A stretch of 12,309 nt of DNA, from positions 73,142 through 85,450 of the forward strand of contig FR882175.1 in the NCBI GenBank assembly GCA_000434935.1, read 5' to 3'. Below the pieces are notes generated by a model that did no database searches, was not told where the DNA came from, and worked only from the letters and a program-made list of their open reading frames with translations. How positions within the stretch are numbered: the stretch's first letter is position 1; every line of letters starts with the position of its first letter. This DNA is from Bacteroides sp. CAG:709 (GTDB lineage Bacteria > Bacteroidota > Bacteroidia > Bacteroidales > UBA932). A program made the position numbers and the translations under genes. Below, in pieces: positions 1 through 6,541 of the stretch.

Positions 1-802
1 CAAGACCGAGACTGTCGGTGCCGAAAAGAGCAAGCTTCTCCCTCAGGAAATCGGCATGATCGTAACGGATTATCTGGTAAAGAATTTCCACACGATCCTG
101 GGATATGATTTCACCGCCAATGTCGAGAAGGATTTCGACCAGATCGCTGACGGCAAACTGGTATGGAACAATGTGATAGGACAGTTCTACACACCGTTCC
201 ACAAGAAGGTGGAAGAGGTGCTCAATGACAAGGAATACAGCCATGTCAGCAGAGATCTCGGCAATGATCCGACTGACGGCGAGCCGATTGTGGCCAAGTT
301 CGGACAATACGGCCCGTATATCCAGAAGGGAGAAGGCGACAAGCGCCAGTATGCTCATCTGGCACCGGGACAGCTCATCGAAAGCATCACCCTGGAAGAT
401 GCCATAAAGCTGTTCCTCCTGCCGAAGACCGTGGGACAATATAATGGTATAGACATCGTTGCGACCAAAGGCAGGTTCGGACCATACCTGAAATACGGAG
501 ACAAGAACGTGTCGCTGCCACGCGGCAAGGACCCGCTCACGGTAACATTGGACGAATGCATCGCAGTAATCGAGGCCAATGCGGAGAAGGCGAATGCCAA
601 CACCGTGCTTGCAGATTATACGGAAAGCGGCATTCAGGTAATCGACGGAAGGTATGGCCCTTACCTGAAGCAGGACGGCAAGAACTACAAGATTCCAAAG
701 GGAACCGATGCCGCAGCCCTTACAGAAGAAAAGTGCAAGGAAATAATAGAGGCTTCCGAGCCGACGAAACGCACGGCCCGAAGAAAATTCACTAAAAAAT
801 AA
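1..802 (+). CDS. topA: DNA topoisomerase I (type IA), C-terminal part, 5' end outside window
   Basis: Topoisomerase I relaxes negatively supercoiled DNA by single-strand passage. Only the last 266 codons are here; the frame is open from base 2, so the catalytic tyrosine and Toprim domain lie upstream of the window. The segment starts with the end of the core, including LLPQEIGMIVTDYL and then VKNF, which is characteristic of the type IA central domain. Three C-terminal Toprim-associated repeats follow, each marked by a G-x-[YF]-G-P-Y motif: GQYGPY (302-319), GRFGPY (470-487) and GRYGPY (647-664). These repeats bind single-stranded DNA in the family. The protein ends in a basic tail (TKRTARRKFTKK). 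There is no zinc-finger cysteine set in this part, which fits the Bacteroidetes/actinobacterial repeat-type tail rather than the E. coli zinc-ribbon tail. The stop at 800-802 is followed directly by a terminator. Confidence 0.95.
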   Translation, partial: KTETVGAEKSKLLPQEIGMIVTDYLVKNFHTILGYDFTANVEKDFDQIADGKLVWNNVIGQFYTPFHKKVEEVLNDKEYSHVSRDLGNDPTDGEPIVAKFGQYGPYIQKGEGDKRQYAHLAPGQLIESITLEDAIKLFLLPKTVGQYNGIDIVATKGRFGPYLKYGDKNVSLPRGKDPLTVTLDECIAVIEANAEKANANTVLADYTESGIQVIDGRYGPYLKQDGKNYKIPKGTDAAALTEEKCKEIIEASEPTKRTARRKFTKK

Positions 803-808
803 AACCTG

Positions 809-858
809 AAAAAGCACTGTTTTTTCTGACTGTTTGGTCGAAAACAGTGCTTTTATCT
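809..858 (+). terminator. Intrinsic terminator of topA
   Basis: A perfect 14-bp inverted repeat (810-823 AAAAGCACTGTTTT against 841-854 AAAACAGTGCTTTT) encloses a 17-nt loop and starts 7 nt after the topA stop codon. The right arm ends in a T-run continuing as TTTTATCTT. The A-rich left edge means it can also form on the other strand, but no gene reads into it from the right. Confidence 0.85.
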
Positions 859-912
859 TATAGTATCGTACTTTTTAATGCAAATAATTATAGATTATTA
901 AAAAATATTCTG

Positions 913-920
913 TACATTTG
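913..920 (+). promoter_or_regulatory. Bacteroidetes -7 box for the Lrp-family gene
   Basis: TACATTTG matches all defined positions of the Bacteroidetes TAnnTTTG -7 element. A start about 7 nt downstream gives a 5' leader of roughly 20 nt before the ATG at 948. No good TTTG -33 element is found 19-21 nt upstream (the sequence at 890-893 is ATAG), so this may be a weak or activator-dependent promoter. It lies in the 145-bp gap after topA. Confidence 0.6.
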
Positions 921-947
921 CATCGTTTAAGTAATGAATCGTAAGAT

Positions 948-1463
948 ATGGTTAAGTATCACATCGACCAGACGGACCAGAAAATCCTGTCTTTTCTGGT
1001 CAAGAATGCAAGAATGCCGTTCCTGGAAATCGCACGCGAATGCGGCGTGTCAGGAGCTGCCATACATCAGAGAGTCAAGCGTTTGGAAGCCAACGGCGTC
1101 ATCACCGGTTCCAGACTTCTCGTAAAACCGCAGGCCATCGGGCTCAACATTTGCGCCTTCATAAGCATCTCCCTGTCGGAGGCTGACAAGTACAATGTCG
1201 TCATCGCGCACTTGAAGAAGATTCCGGAGGTCGTGGAGTGTCATTTCGTGACAGGCAAGTACGCCCTTCTCGTGAAGATTTATTGCTTTGACAATGACCA
1301 CCTTATGGAGATTCTTCTGAACACCATACAGAAGATTCCTTATATCCTTTCCACAGAGACAATGATAGCTCTCAACGAGGCCATCGACAGACAGGTATGG
1401 GTCAAGGATTACAGTAATACAAGCTACAGCGGTTCGAACAAAAACGATGATTCGGACGAATAG
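948..1463 (+). CDS. Lrp/AsnC-family transcriptional regulator
   Basis: 171-residue DNA-binding regulator of the feast/famine family. Residues 1-60 form the AsnC-type winged helix-turn-helix: IDQTDQKILSFL is the opening helix, MPFLEIARECGVSGAAIHQR the HTH, and VKRLEANGVITG the wing. Residues about 66-145 form the RAM (ligand/oligomerisation) domain, with the pattern G-L-N-I-C-A-F-I-S-I-S and then P-E-V-V-E-C-H-F-V-T-G-K-Y at 93-105. The tail (154-171) is Ser/Asn/Asp-rich and probably disordered, a little longer than in E. coli Lrp (164 aa). The start at ATG 948 fits the domain start and lies just downstream of a -7 box; an ATG at 934 is in another frame. It stands alone, with topA ended by a terminator upstream and ispD converging downstream. 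The effector (amino acid or other) cannot be told from sequence. Confidence 0.92.
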   Translation: MVKYHIDQTDQKILSFLVKNARMPFLEIARECGVSGAAIHQRVKRLEANGVITGSRLLVKPQAIGLNICAFISISLSEADKYNVVIAHLKKIPEVVECHFVTGKYALLVKIYCFDNDHLMEILLNTIQKIPYILSTETMIALNEAIDRQVWVKDYSNTSYSGSNKNDDSDE

Positions 1464-1472
1464 GATTTAGAT

Positions 1473-2204
1473 TTAGTTACCTGAAATCGAAATTATAGCT
1501 TCCGCGAGAACCATATCTTCCGGGGAAGTTATCTTGATATTGAGCCGCTCGCCTTCAACGAAGGTGAGCGGTATTCCGTATTTGTCGGCTACGGAAGCAT
1601 CATCCGTAAACAACCTGTCGTAAGCTTGTGAATACGAATCCTTTATATCGCCGGCACGGAAAATCTGGGGCGTCTGTGCACCATACACCTCAGAGCGGTC
1701 CACACTGCGTCCAGGAGCGGAACGCAGGAATTCATTGTCCTGGTCATCCTTGACGGTTTCGAGGATTTTCAGCGTGTCCACCATGGGAATCACAGGAATG
1801 AGCGCCCGGCATCTGTCATCATTTCCAATGCGGGAAAACATTGACCTGATCATGCCTTCCGACAGGAGCGGACGGACTCCGTCGTGGATGGCGACAATGG
1901 CGTCCGAAGGGACCCGCGCGAGGGCTGCTTTTACGGAGTGGAAACGGGTGATTCCGCCGCGGACGAGGATCTGGGAGCAATTGAAATTACGGCTTATGCA
2001 GTAGTCGCGCCACCACGTATCATATTGACCGTCAGAGGGAAGGACCGTGATGACGTTTATATCCGGAACGGCTGCCAGAAATTTCAGGATGGTCTGGTGA
2101 AGTATCGCCTTCCCGTCCAGCTGCATGAACTGTTTCGGAAGATTGCCGCCCATCCTGGTCCCGTGGCCCGCAGCCATGACTATCAGATATTTTTTTCCAC
2201 TCAT
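1473..2204 (-). CDS. ispD: 2-C-methyl-D-erythritol 4-phosphate cytidylyltransferase
   Basis: Third enzyme of the non-mevalonate (MEP) isoprenoid pathway: it joins CTP and MEP to give CDP-methylerythritol and pyrophosphate. The 243-residue length is normal for the family. The N-terminal nucleotide-binding loop is AAGHGTRMGG (residues 11-20), followed by LPKQF with the conserved Lys24. Further signatures are HDGVRP (107-112), V-D-T (142-144, where E. coli has RDT), Y-G-A-Q-T-P-Q-I-F (174-182), TDDAS (200-204) and the C-terminal LNIKITSPEDM with Asn222 and Lys224. It is divergent from the rod operon and convergent with the Lrp-family gene. MEP-pathway products feed undecaprenyl phosphate, so its place beside the elongasome genes makes metabolic sense (inference). 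It is not fused to IspF, unlike some homologues. Confidence 0.95.
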   Translation of the reverse strand: MSGKKYLIVMAAGHGTRMGGNLPKQFMQLDGKAILHQTILKFLAAVPDINVITVLPSDGQYDTWWRDYCISRNFNCSQILVRGGITRFHSVKAALARVPSDAIVAIHDGVRPLLSEGMIRSMFSRIGNDDRCRALIPVIPMVDTLKILETVKDDQDNEFLRSAPGRSVDRSEVYGAQTPQIFRAGDIKDSYSQAYDRLFTDDASVADKYGIPLTFVEGERLNIKITSPEDMVLAEAIISISGN

Positions 2205-2224
2205 AATTGGCTCGATATTTTAAG

Positions 2225-2232
2225 CAAATTTA
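2225..2232 (-). promoter_or_regulatory. Bacteroidetes -7 box for ispD
   Basis: Read leftward this is TAAATTTG, a full match to TAnnTTTG. The start would be near 2218, giving a leader of about 14 nt. No convincing TTTG is found 19-21 nt upstream on this strand. It lies about 12 bp from the rightward box for mreB, so the two promoters overlap in the divergent gap 2205-2292. Confidence 0.6.
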
Positions 2233-2244
2233 AGTTATTTTTCG

Positions 2245-2252
2245 TATATTTA
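2245..2252 (+). promoter_or_regulatory. Probable -7 box for the mreBCD-mrdA-rodA operon
   Basis: TATATTTA matches five of the six defined positions of TAnnTTTG; the last base is A. A start would fall near 2259, right before the short ORF at 2261. The -33 region has only TTTA (2219-2222) at a 22-nt spacing. This is the best candidate between ispD and mreB, but it is a weak match. Confidence 0.4.
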
Positions 2253-2260
2253 CGGAAATT

Positions 2261-2296
2261 ATGAAATTAACAGAAAATTCCTATTTGAAGATATGA
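2261..2296 (+). other. Possible 11-codon leader ORF overlapping the mreB start
   Basis: ATG at 2261 opens an 11-residue frame, MKLTENSYLKI, whose TGA stop (2294-2296) overlaps the mreB ATG (2293-2295) as ATGA. This is the same overlap geometry as mreC/mreD in the operon below. It could couple translation into mreB. If transcription starts near 2259, the message would begin almost at this ATG. A frame this short can arise by chance, so it is only a candidate. Confidence 0.25.
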
Positions 2297-3315
2297 GTTT
2301 TTCTTTCTTGAACCAAGAATTGGCAATGGACCTTGGTACCGCCAACACGGTCATTTTCCAGAATGACAAGATTGTTTTGGACGAGCCAAGTATTGTCGCA
2401 ATAGATAGTGCAACAGGCAAATGCATTGCACTCGGACATAAGGCGAAACTTATGCACGAGCGCGAGCAGCCGGGAATCAAGACCATCCGTCCGCTCAGGG
2501 ACGGCGTCATCGCGGACTTCAACGCGGCCGAGATGATGATACGCGGTTTCATCAAACAGGTGAACAGCCAGAGAAGGACATTGTTCTCACCTAACCTCCG
2601 GTTGGTGGTCGGTATTCCGTCAGGAAGTACCGAGGTGGAGATCAGGGCCGTCAGGGACTCAGCCGAACATGCGGGAGGACGTGACGTATATCTGATTTCA
2701 GAGCCTATGGCAGCAGCACTCGGTATCGGACTGGAAGTGGAGGCGCCAAAGGGAAGCATGGTCGTCGACATCGGTGGCGGTACCACTGAAATCGCCGTGA
2801 TTTCACTCGGAGGTATCGTGATCCAGTCAAGCGAACGTGTCGCAGGAGACGTATTTACGAGCGATATCCAGTCATATTTGAGGCAGCAGCACAATATCCG
2901 TATCGGCGAGACGACTGCCGAGAAGATAAAGATAGCTGTGGGTGCAGTTCTGCCGACATTGCAGGAAGAACCTGACCCGTACCCTGTGAAAGGACCGAAC
3001 CTCATGACCGCACATCCGGTAGAGGCGACGATTTCATATCAGGAAATGGCGCATTGCCTGGACAAATCCATCACCAGGATAGAGTCATCGATCCTGCATG
3101 TGTTGGAGCAGACTCCTCCTGAGCTTTACTCCGACATCGTGGAGAACGGTATCTTCCTTTCAGGAGGCGGCGCATTGCTCAGAGGTCTGGACACCCGTCT
3201 CTCGGAGAAGGTGAACATTCCTTTCCACGTGGCAGAAGATCCGCTTCACGCCGTGGCAAGAGGAACATGCATCGCATTGAAGCATGTAGGCAACTGCTCT
3301 TTCCTGAAGAGGTAG
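2293..3315 (+). CDS. mreB: Rod-shape-determining protein MreB (actin homologue)
   Basis: Cytoplasmic actin-like ATPase that forms membrane-bound filaments and directs sidewall peptidoglycan synthesis. 340 residues, the usual size. The phosphate-1 loop is DLGTANT (13-19), the phosphate-2 loop starts at Asp159 in VVDIGGGTTEIAV, and the adenosine motif starts at Ser290 in SGGGALLRGLD. The segment YLISEPMAAALGIG is the conserved stretch before phosphate-2. The N-terminus (MSFSFLNQ) is hydrophobic and could serve as the membrane-binding end. It is first gene of a five-gene operon, with 4 nt between its TAG and the mreC ATG. It could be called an Mbl-type paralogue, but the place at the head of mreBCD supports mreB. 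Confidence 0.97.
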   Translation: MSFSFLNQELAMDLGTANTVIFQNDKIVLDEPSIVAIDSATGKCIALGHKAKLMHEREQPGIKTIRPLRDGVIADFNAAEMMIRGFIKQVNSQRRTLFSPNLRLVVGIPSGSTEVEIRAVRDSAEHAGGRDVYLISEPMAAALGIGLEVEAPKGSMVVDIGGGTTEIAVISLGGIVIQSSERVAGDVFTSDIQSYLRQQHNIRIGETTAEKIKIAVGAVLPTLQEEPDPYPVKGPNLMTAHPVEATISYQEMAHCLDKSITRIESSILHVLEQTPPELYSDIVENGIFLSGGGALLRGLDTRLSEKVNIPFHVAEDPLHAVARGTCIALKHVGNCSFLKR

Positions 3316-3319
3316 GCAG

Positions 3320-4171
3320 ATGCCCAAGCAGCGCACCATAACAGGAACAATCATTAACACGGCAGTCTTCATAGCTCTGGAGATTGCCGCGCTTAATATG
3401 TTGAGCAACAGCAGTTCCGTGCAGAATTTCTTCATCACGAAGGCATTGCACGTAGTGAGCGGAAGGATCTGGGGCGTGACGGAATCAATTTCCGGATATT
3501 TCTCATTGAACAAGAAGAACCGCAAGCTGGCGGACAATGTTTTCGAGCTGAGCAAGGAGGTTTCGAGACTGCACAGCATGCTGGAGCAGATCCATCTGGA
3601 TTCGCTGGAACAGGTGAACATGGCACGGGCCGGGGAAAAATTCAGCTACATCCCGGCTTCCATCATAAAGAGCAGCACCAACAAGCAGCACAACTACCTG
3701 ATAATCGGGAAAGGTTACGAAGACGGCATACGTGAGCAGTCCGGAGTCATAACGCCGCAAGGGGTGGTCGGAATCATCGATGCCGTAAGCAAGCATTACT
3801 CATACGTCATATCATTTCTGAATTCCGAAATCAGCATCAGTGCCAGAATCGGAAAAAGCGGCGCGGCAGGCCCGATGGTATGGGACGGGGTGCACAAGGG
3901 CGGAGCCATTCTCAAGGAGATACCGCTACAGTACAAATTCGAGGAGGGCGACACGGTCTATACCAGCGGCTACTCCTCCATATTTCCGTCCGACATCCCG
4001 CTGGGCACGACAGGCGGTGTCAAAATCGTGAACGGCGCCACTTATGAAGTGAAGGTCAAGCTGTTCCAGGATTTTTCAGCATTGAGATACGTATCGGTGG
4101 TAAGCAATAACGACTCGCAGGAAATAGCGGAACTGGAGAGACAGGAAACACCTAAGAAAGGAAAGAAATGA
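3320..4171 (+). CDS. mreC: Rod-shape-determining protein MreC
   Basis: Single-pass inner-membrane protein whose periplasmic part links MreB/MreD to PBP2 and RodA and is thought to activate PBP2. 283 residues. One transmembrane helix lies at about 10-29 (TIINTAVFIALEIAALNML). A coiled coil follows at about 65-100 (heptad-like LADNVFELSKEVSRLHSMLE), used for dimerisation. A beta-rich domain occupies about 108-265, with hallmark segments ITPQGVVGIIDAVS and SGYSSIFPSDIPLGTT. The tail (266-283) is charged and variable. The stop TGA (4169-4171) overlaps the mreD ATG by 4 bases, implying translational coupling. The family is low in sequence identity, but motifs and context make the call secure. Confidence 0.95.
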   Translation: MPKQRTITGTIINTAVFIALEIAALNMLSNSSSVQNFFITKALHVVSGRIWGVTESISGYFSLNKKNRKLADNVFELSKEVSRLHSMLEQIHLDSLEQVNMARAGEKFSYIPASIIKSSTNKQHNYLIIGKGYEDGIREQSGVITPQGVVGIIDAVSKHYSYVISFLNSEISISARIGKSGAAGPMVWDGVHKGGAILKEIPLQYKFEEGDTVYTSGYSSIFPSDIPLGTTGGVKIVNGATYEVKVKLFQDFSALRYVSVVSNNDSQEIAELERQETPKKGKK

Positions 4172-4677
4172 AGCAGAACTACATCATGATGTTCCTACTC
4201 ATCGTCGGAGTGCAGCTGCTGATATGCAATTATTTACATATCAGCACGTTTCTCACGCTCAGCATTCTGCCTTGCGCCATTCTCCTCATGCCCACCAGGT
4301 ACAGCCCCGTCGTGGCGATGATTCTTGCCTTCGTTTCAGGTCTGGCAGTAGACACATTGGCCGAAGGAGTCACGGGGCTCAATGCCCTTGCACTCGTGCC
4401 GGTGGCCGGAGCCCGCAGGTGGATCTGCGGTTTCATCTTCGGAAAAGAATTGACCTCGACCGGAGAAGATGTTTCAATGATGAAATATGGAATAGGTAAA
4501 ATGGCATTGGCAATATTCATTGCCCAGTTCATTTTTCTCGCCATATACATCTGGGCCGATGGCGCCGAAGCCCGGCCATTCATGTTCAATGCATTGAGAT
4601 TCAGCGTCTCGCTCGTGGCGGGAACATTGATTTCCCTGATTATCGCGAACTTGCTGGATCCTAACGAGAGGAAATAG
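4168..4677 (+). CDS. mreD: Rod-shape-determining protein MreD
   Basis: Small polytopic inner-membrane protein of the elongasome, a partner of MreC. 169 residues, normal for MreD, with about five to six hydrophobic segments (roughly 4-22, 27-43, 47-65, 70-85, 112-131 and 143-163). The central stretch containing GLAVDTLAEGVTGLNALALVP is the family hallmark: MreD proteins carry a G-x-x-x-D pattern in this loop. The start is fixed by the ATGA overlap with mreC. Two bases separate its stop from the mrdA ATG. Function is assigned from topology and operon position; the sequence itself has no catalytic motif. Confidence 0.93.
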   Translation: MKQNYIMMFLLIVGVQLLICNYLHISTFLTLSILPCAILLMPTRYSPVVAMILAFVSGLAVDTLAEGVTGLNALALVPVAGARRWICGFIFGKELTSTGEDVSMMKYGIGKMALAIFIAQFIFLAIYIWADGAEARPFMFNALRFSVSLVAGTLISLIIANLLDPNERK

Positions 4678-4679
4678 CG

Positions 4680-6521
4680 ATGAATGCGTCCAGGGTCAGC
4701 AAACTCCGTATCGGACTGTTGATATTCGCAGGCATATTGCTCGCGAAGCTTTTCTATATCCAGATCATCGATGACCGTTATAAGATCAATGCTTCCAACA
4801 ACTCGATGGTCTACGATATCATCTACCCGACCCGAGGTATCATCTATGACCGCAACGGAAAAATCATCGTCGGAAACAAGGTCGCATATGATATCCTGGT
4901 GACACCCAAGGAGGTAGAGCCGTTCGACACGGTACTTCTGGCTGACGTCCTGAAGATTTCGCCGGACTTCATCCGCAACAAGATGTCGGAGTACCGGAAG
5001 AACAGACGGAGAATCGGCTTCCAGTCAATGGTCATGCTGAAGCAGATTCCGTCGGACACCTACATGAGGTTCGCCGAGGTCCAATACAAGTTCAAGGGAT
5101 TCAAGGGTCAGATACGAAGCATCCGAGATTATCCGGTCAATGCCGGAGGAAACCTTCTGGGATATGTCTCTGAAGTGGACCAGTCATACATAAAGAAGCA
5201 TCCGGGAGAATACCGGCCAGGAGATTATGCGGGCAAGACGGGCATAGAGGCGGCACGCGAGAAGGAACTGCGCGGTGAAAAGGGCTATCAGATATACTTG
5301 AGGAACTCCCACAACCAGATACAATCCAGATACAGGGACGGCGAAATGGACAAGGAAGCCATCCCGGGAAAGGATGTGGTGACCACCATTGACGCTGATT
5401 TACAGCAATATGGACAGGAGTTGATGAAAAACAAGGTGGGCAGTCTGGTGGCGATAGAGCCGTCGACCGGAGAGATTCTGACAATGGTTTCAAGCCCTGG
5501 TATCGATGTGGAGATACTGGCAGATATCGGCAAGCATTACAGCGAAATCGTGAGCGACCCGCACAAGCCTATGTTCAACAGGGCGGTGCAGGCGCCGTAC
5601 CCTCCGGGTTCGGTTTTCAAACTTGTGAACGGTCTCATCGGCATGCAAGAGGGAGTGCTGAAGCCGGAATACACCTATCCTTGCTACAAGGGTTATCCAT
5701 ACGGAAAGCACAAGCTGGGATGCCACGCGCACAGGTCGCCGATCAATCTGGAGGAGGCCATCATGATGTCCTGCAACGCATATTTCTGCTATGTGATGAA
5801 GAATGTCCTGGAGAACAAGAAATACAAGGGCCCCGGCGAGGCATTGGACAAATGGCATGACTATGTGCAGAGTTTCGGACTGGGCCGGAAACTGGGGAGC
5901 GACTTCCCTGCCGAGCTTGGCGGAACTATCCCTACCTCAGCATATTACAACAGGATTTACGGAAAGAACGGCTGGAAGTTCACAACCGTGATTTCATTGT
6001 CCATCGGACAGGGAGAAATCGGCGTGACGCCGCTCCAGATTGCGAACATGTGTGCCATCGTGGCGAACCGCGGCTACTACTATATTCCTCATATCATCAA
6101 GGATTCCGATTCACTGAAAATCGAGCAGAAGTACAAGGAGCGCCAATACACCATGGTGGACACATTGCAGTTCCGCAAGGTGATACAGGGAATGTGGCGT
6201 GCCGTGAACAGCGGTTTCGGTTCAGGAGGTACGGCAAGCATTGCGGCCGTGGAGGGACTGGACATCTGCGGCAAGACAGGTACTGCACAGAACCCGCGCG
6301 GAGCGGACAATTCCGTGTTCATCTGTTTCGCGCCCAAGGACAATCCGAAGATTGCGGTGGCGGCATATATTGAGAATGGCGGTTTCGGTGCCACGTGGGC
6401 ATGTCCTATCGCCTCGCTTCTGGTGGAGCGATACCTGCGGGGAGAAATAGATCCGAAACGCAAGCCATTGGAAGACAGGGTGCTGCAAGGCGACCTCATG
6501 TCGAGGGTAAAGAAGTATTGA
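4680..6521 (+). CDS. mrdA: Penicillin-binding protein 2 (class B transpeptidase)
   Basis: D,D-transpeptidase that cross-links new peptidoglycan during elongation, paired with RodA. 613 residues. One N-terminal membrane anchor (about 8-26, LRIGLLIFAGILLAKLFYI) is followed by RGIIYDRNGKIIVGN, the start of the PBP dimerisation/pedestal domain (about 50-225). The transpeptidase domain (about 235-595) has all three active-site motifs: S311-V-F-K314 (in YPPGSVFK), S364-C-N366 and K532-T-G534 (in CGKTGTAQ). The serine, both lysines and the asparagine are intact, so the enzyme should be active and beta-lactam sensitive. The start is the ATG 2 nt after mreD. Twenty bases separate its TGA from rodA. 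Confidence 0.96.
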   Translation: MNASRVSKLRIGLLIFAGILLAKLFYIQIIDDRYKINASNNSMVYDIIYPTRGIIYDRNGKIIVGNKVAYDILVTPKEVEPFDTVLLADVLKISPDFIRNKMSEYRKNRRRIGFQSMVMLKQIPSDTYMRFAEVQYKFKGFKGQIRSIRDYPVNAGGNLLGYVSEVDQSYIKKHPGEYRPGDYAGKTGIEAAREKELRGEKGYQIYLRNSHNQIQSRYRDGEMDKEAIPGKDVVTTIDADLQQYGQELMKNKVGSLVAIEPSTGEILTMVSSPGIDVEILADIGKHYSEIVSDPHKPMFNRAVQAPYPPGSVFKLVNGLIGMQEGVLKPEYTYPCYKGYPYGKHKLGCHAHRSPINLEEAIMMSCNAYFCYVMKNVLENKKYKGPGEALDKWHDYVQSFGLGRKLGSDFPAELGGTIPTSAYYNRIYGKNGWKFTTVISLSIGQGEIGVTPLQIANMCAIVANRGYYYIPHIIKDSDSLKIEQKYKERQYTMVDTLQFRKVIQGMWRAVNSGFGSGGTASIAAVEGLDICGKTGTAQNPRGADNSVFICFAPKDNPKIAVAAYIENGGFGATWACPIASLLVERYLRGEIDPKRKPLEDRVLQGDLMSRVKKY

Positions 6522-6541
6522 CCTTCGTAGAAAACATTGAA

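Noticed and set aside
2259..3005. 248-codon leftward ORF opposite mreB
   Set aside because: It is fully antisense to the well-conserved mreB, and its translation is Ser/Ile/Pro-rich with no domain; a shadow frame.
6395..6541. 49-residue N-terminal extension of RodA
   Set aside because: It lies inside the mrdA coding sequence in another frame and does not resemble a RodA N-terminus. ATG 6542 starts just before the first membrane helix.
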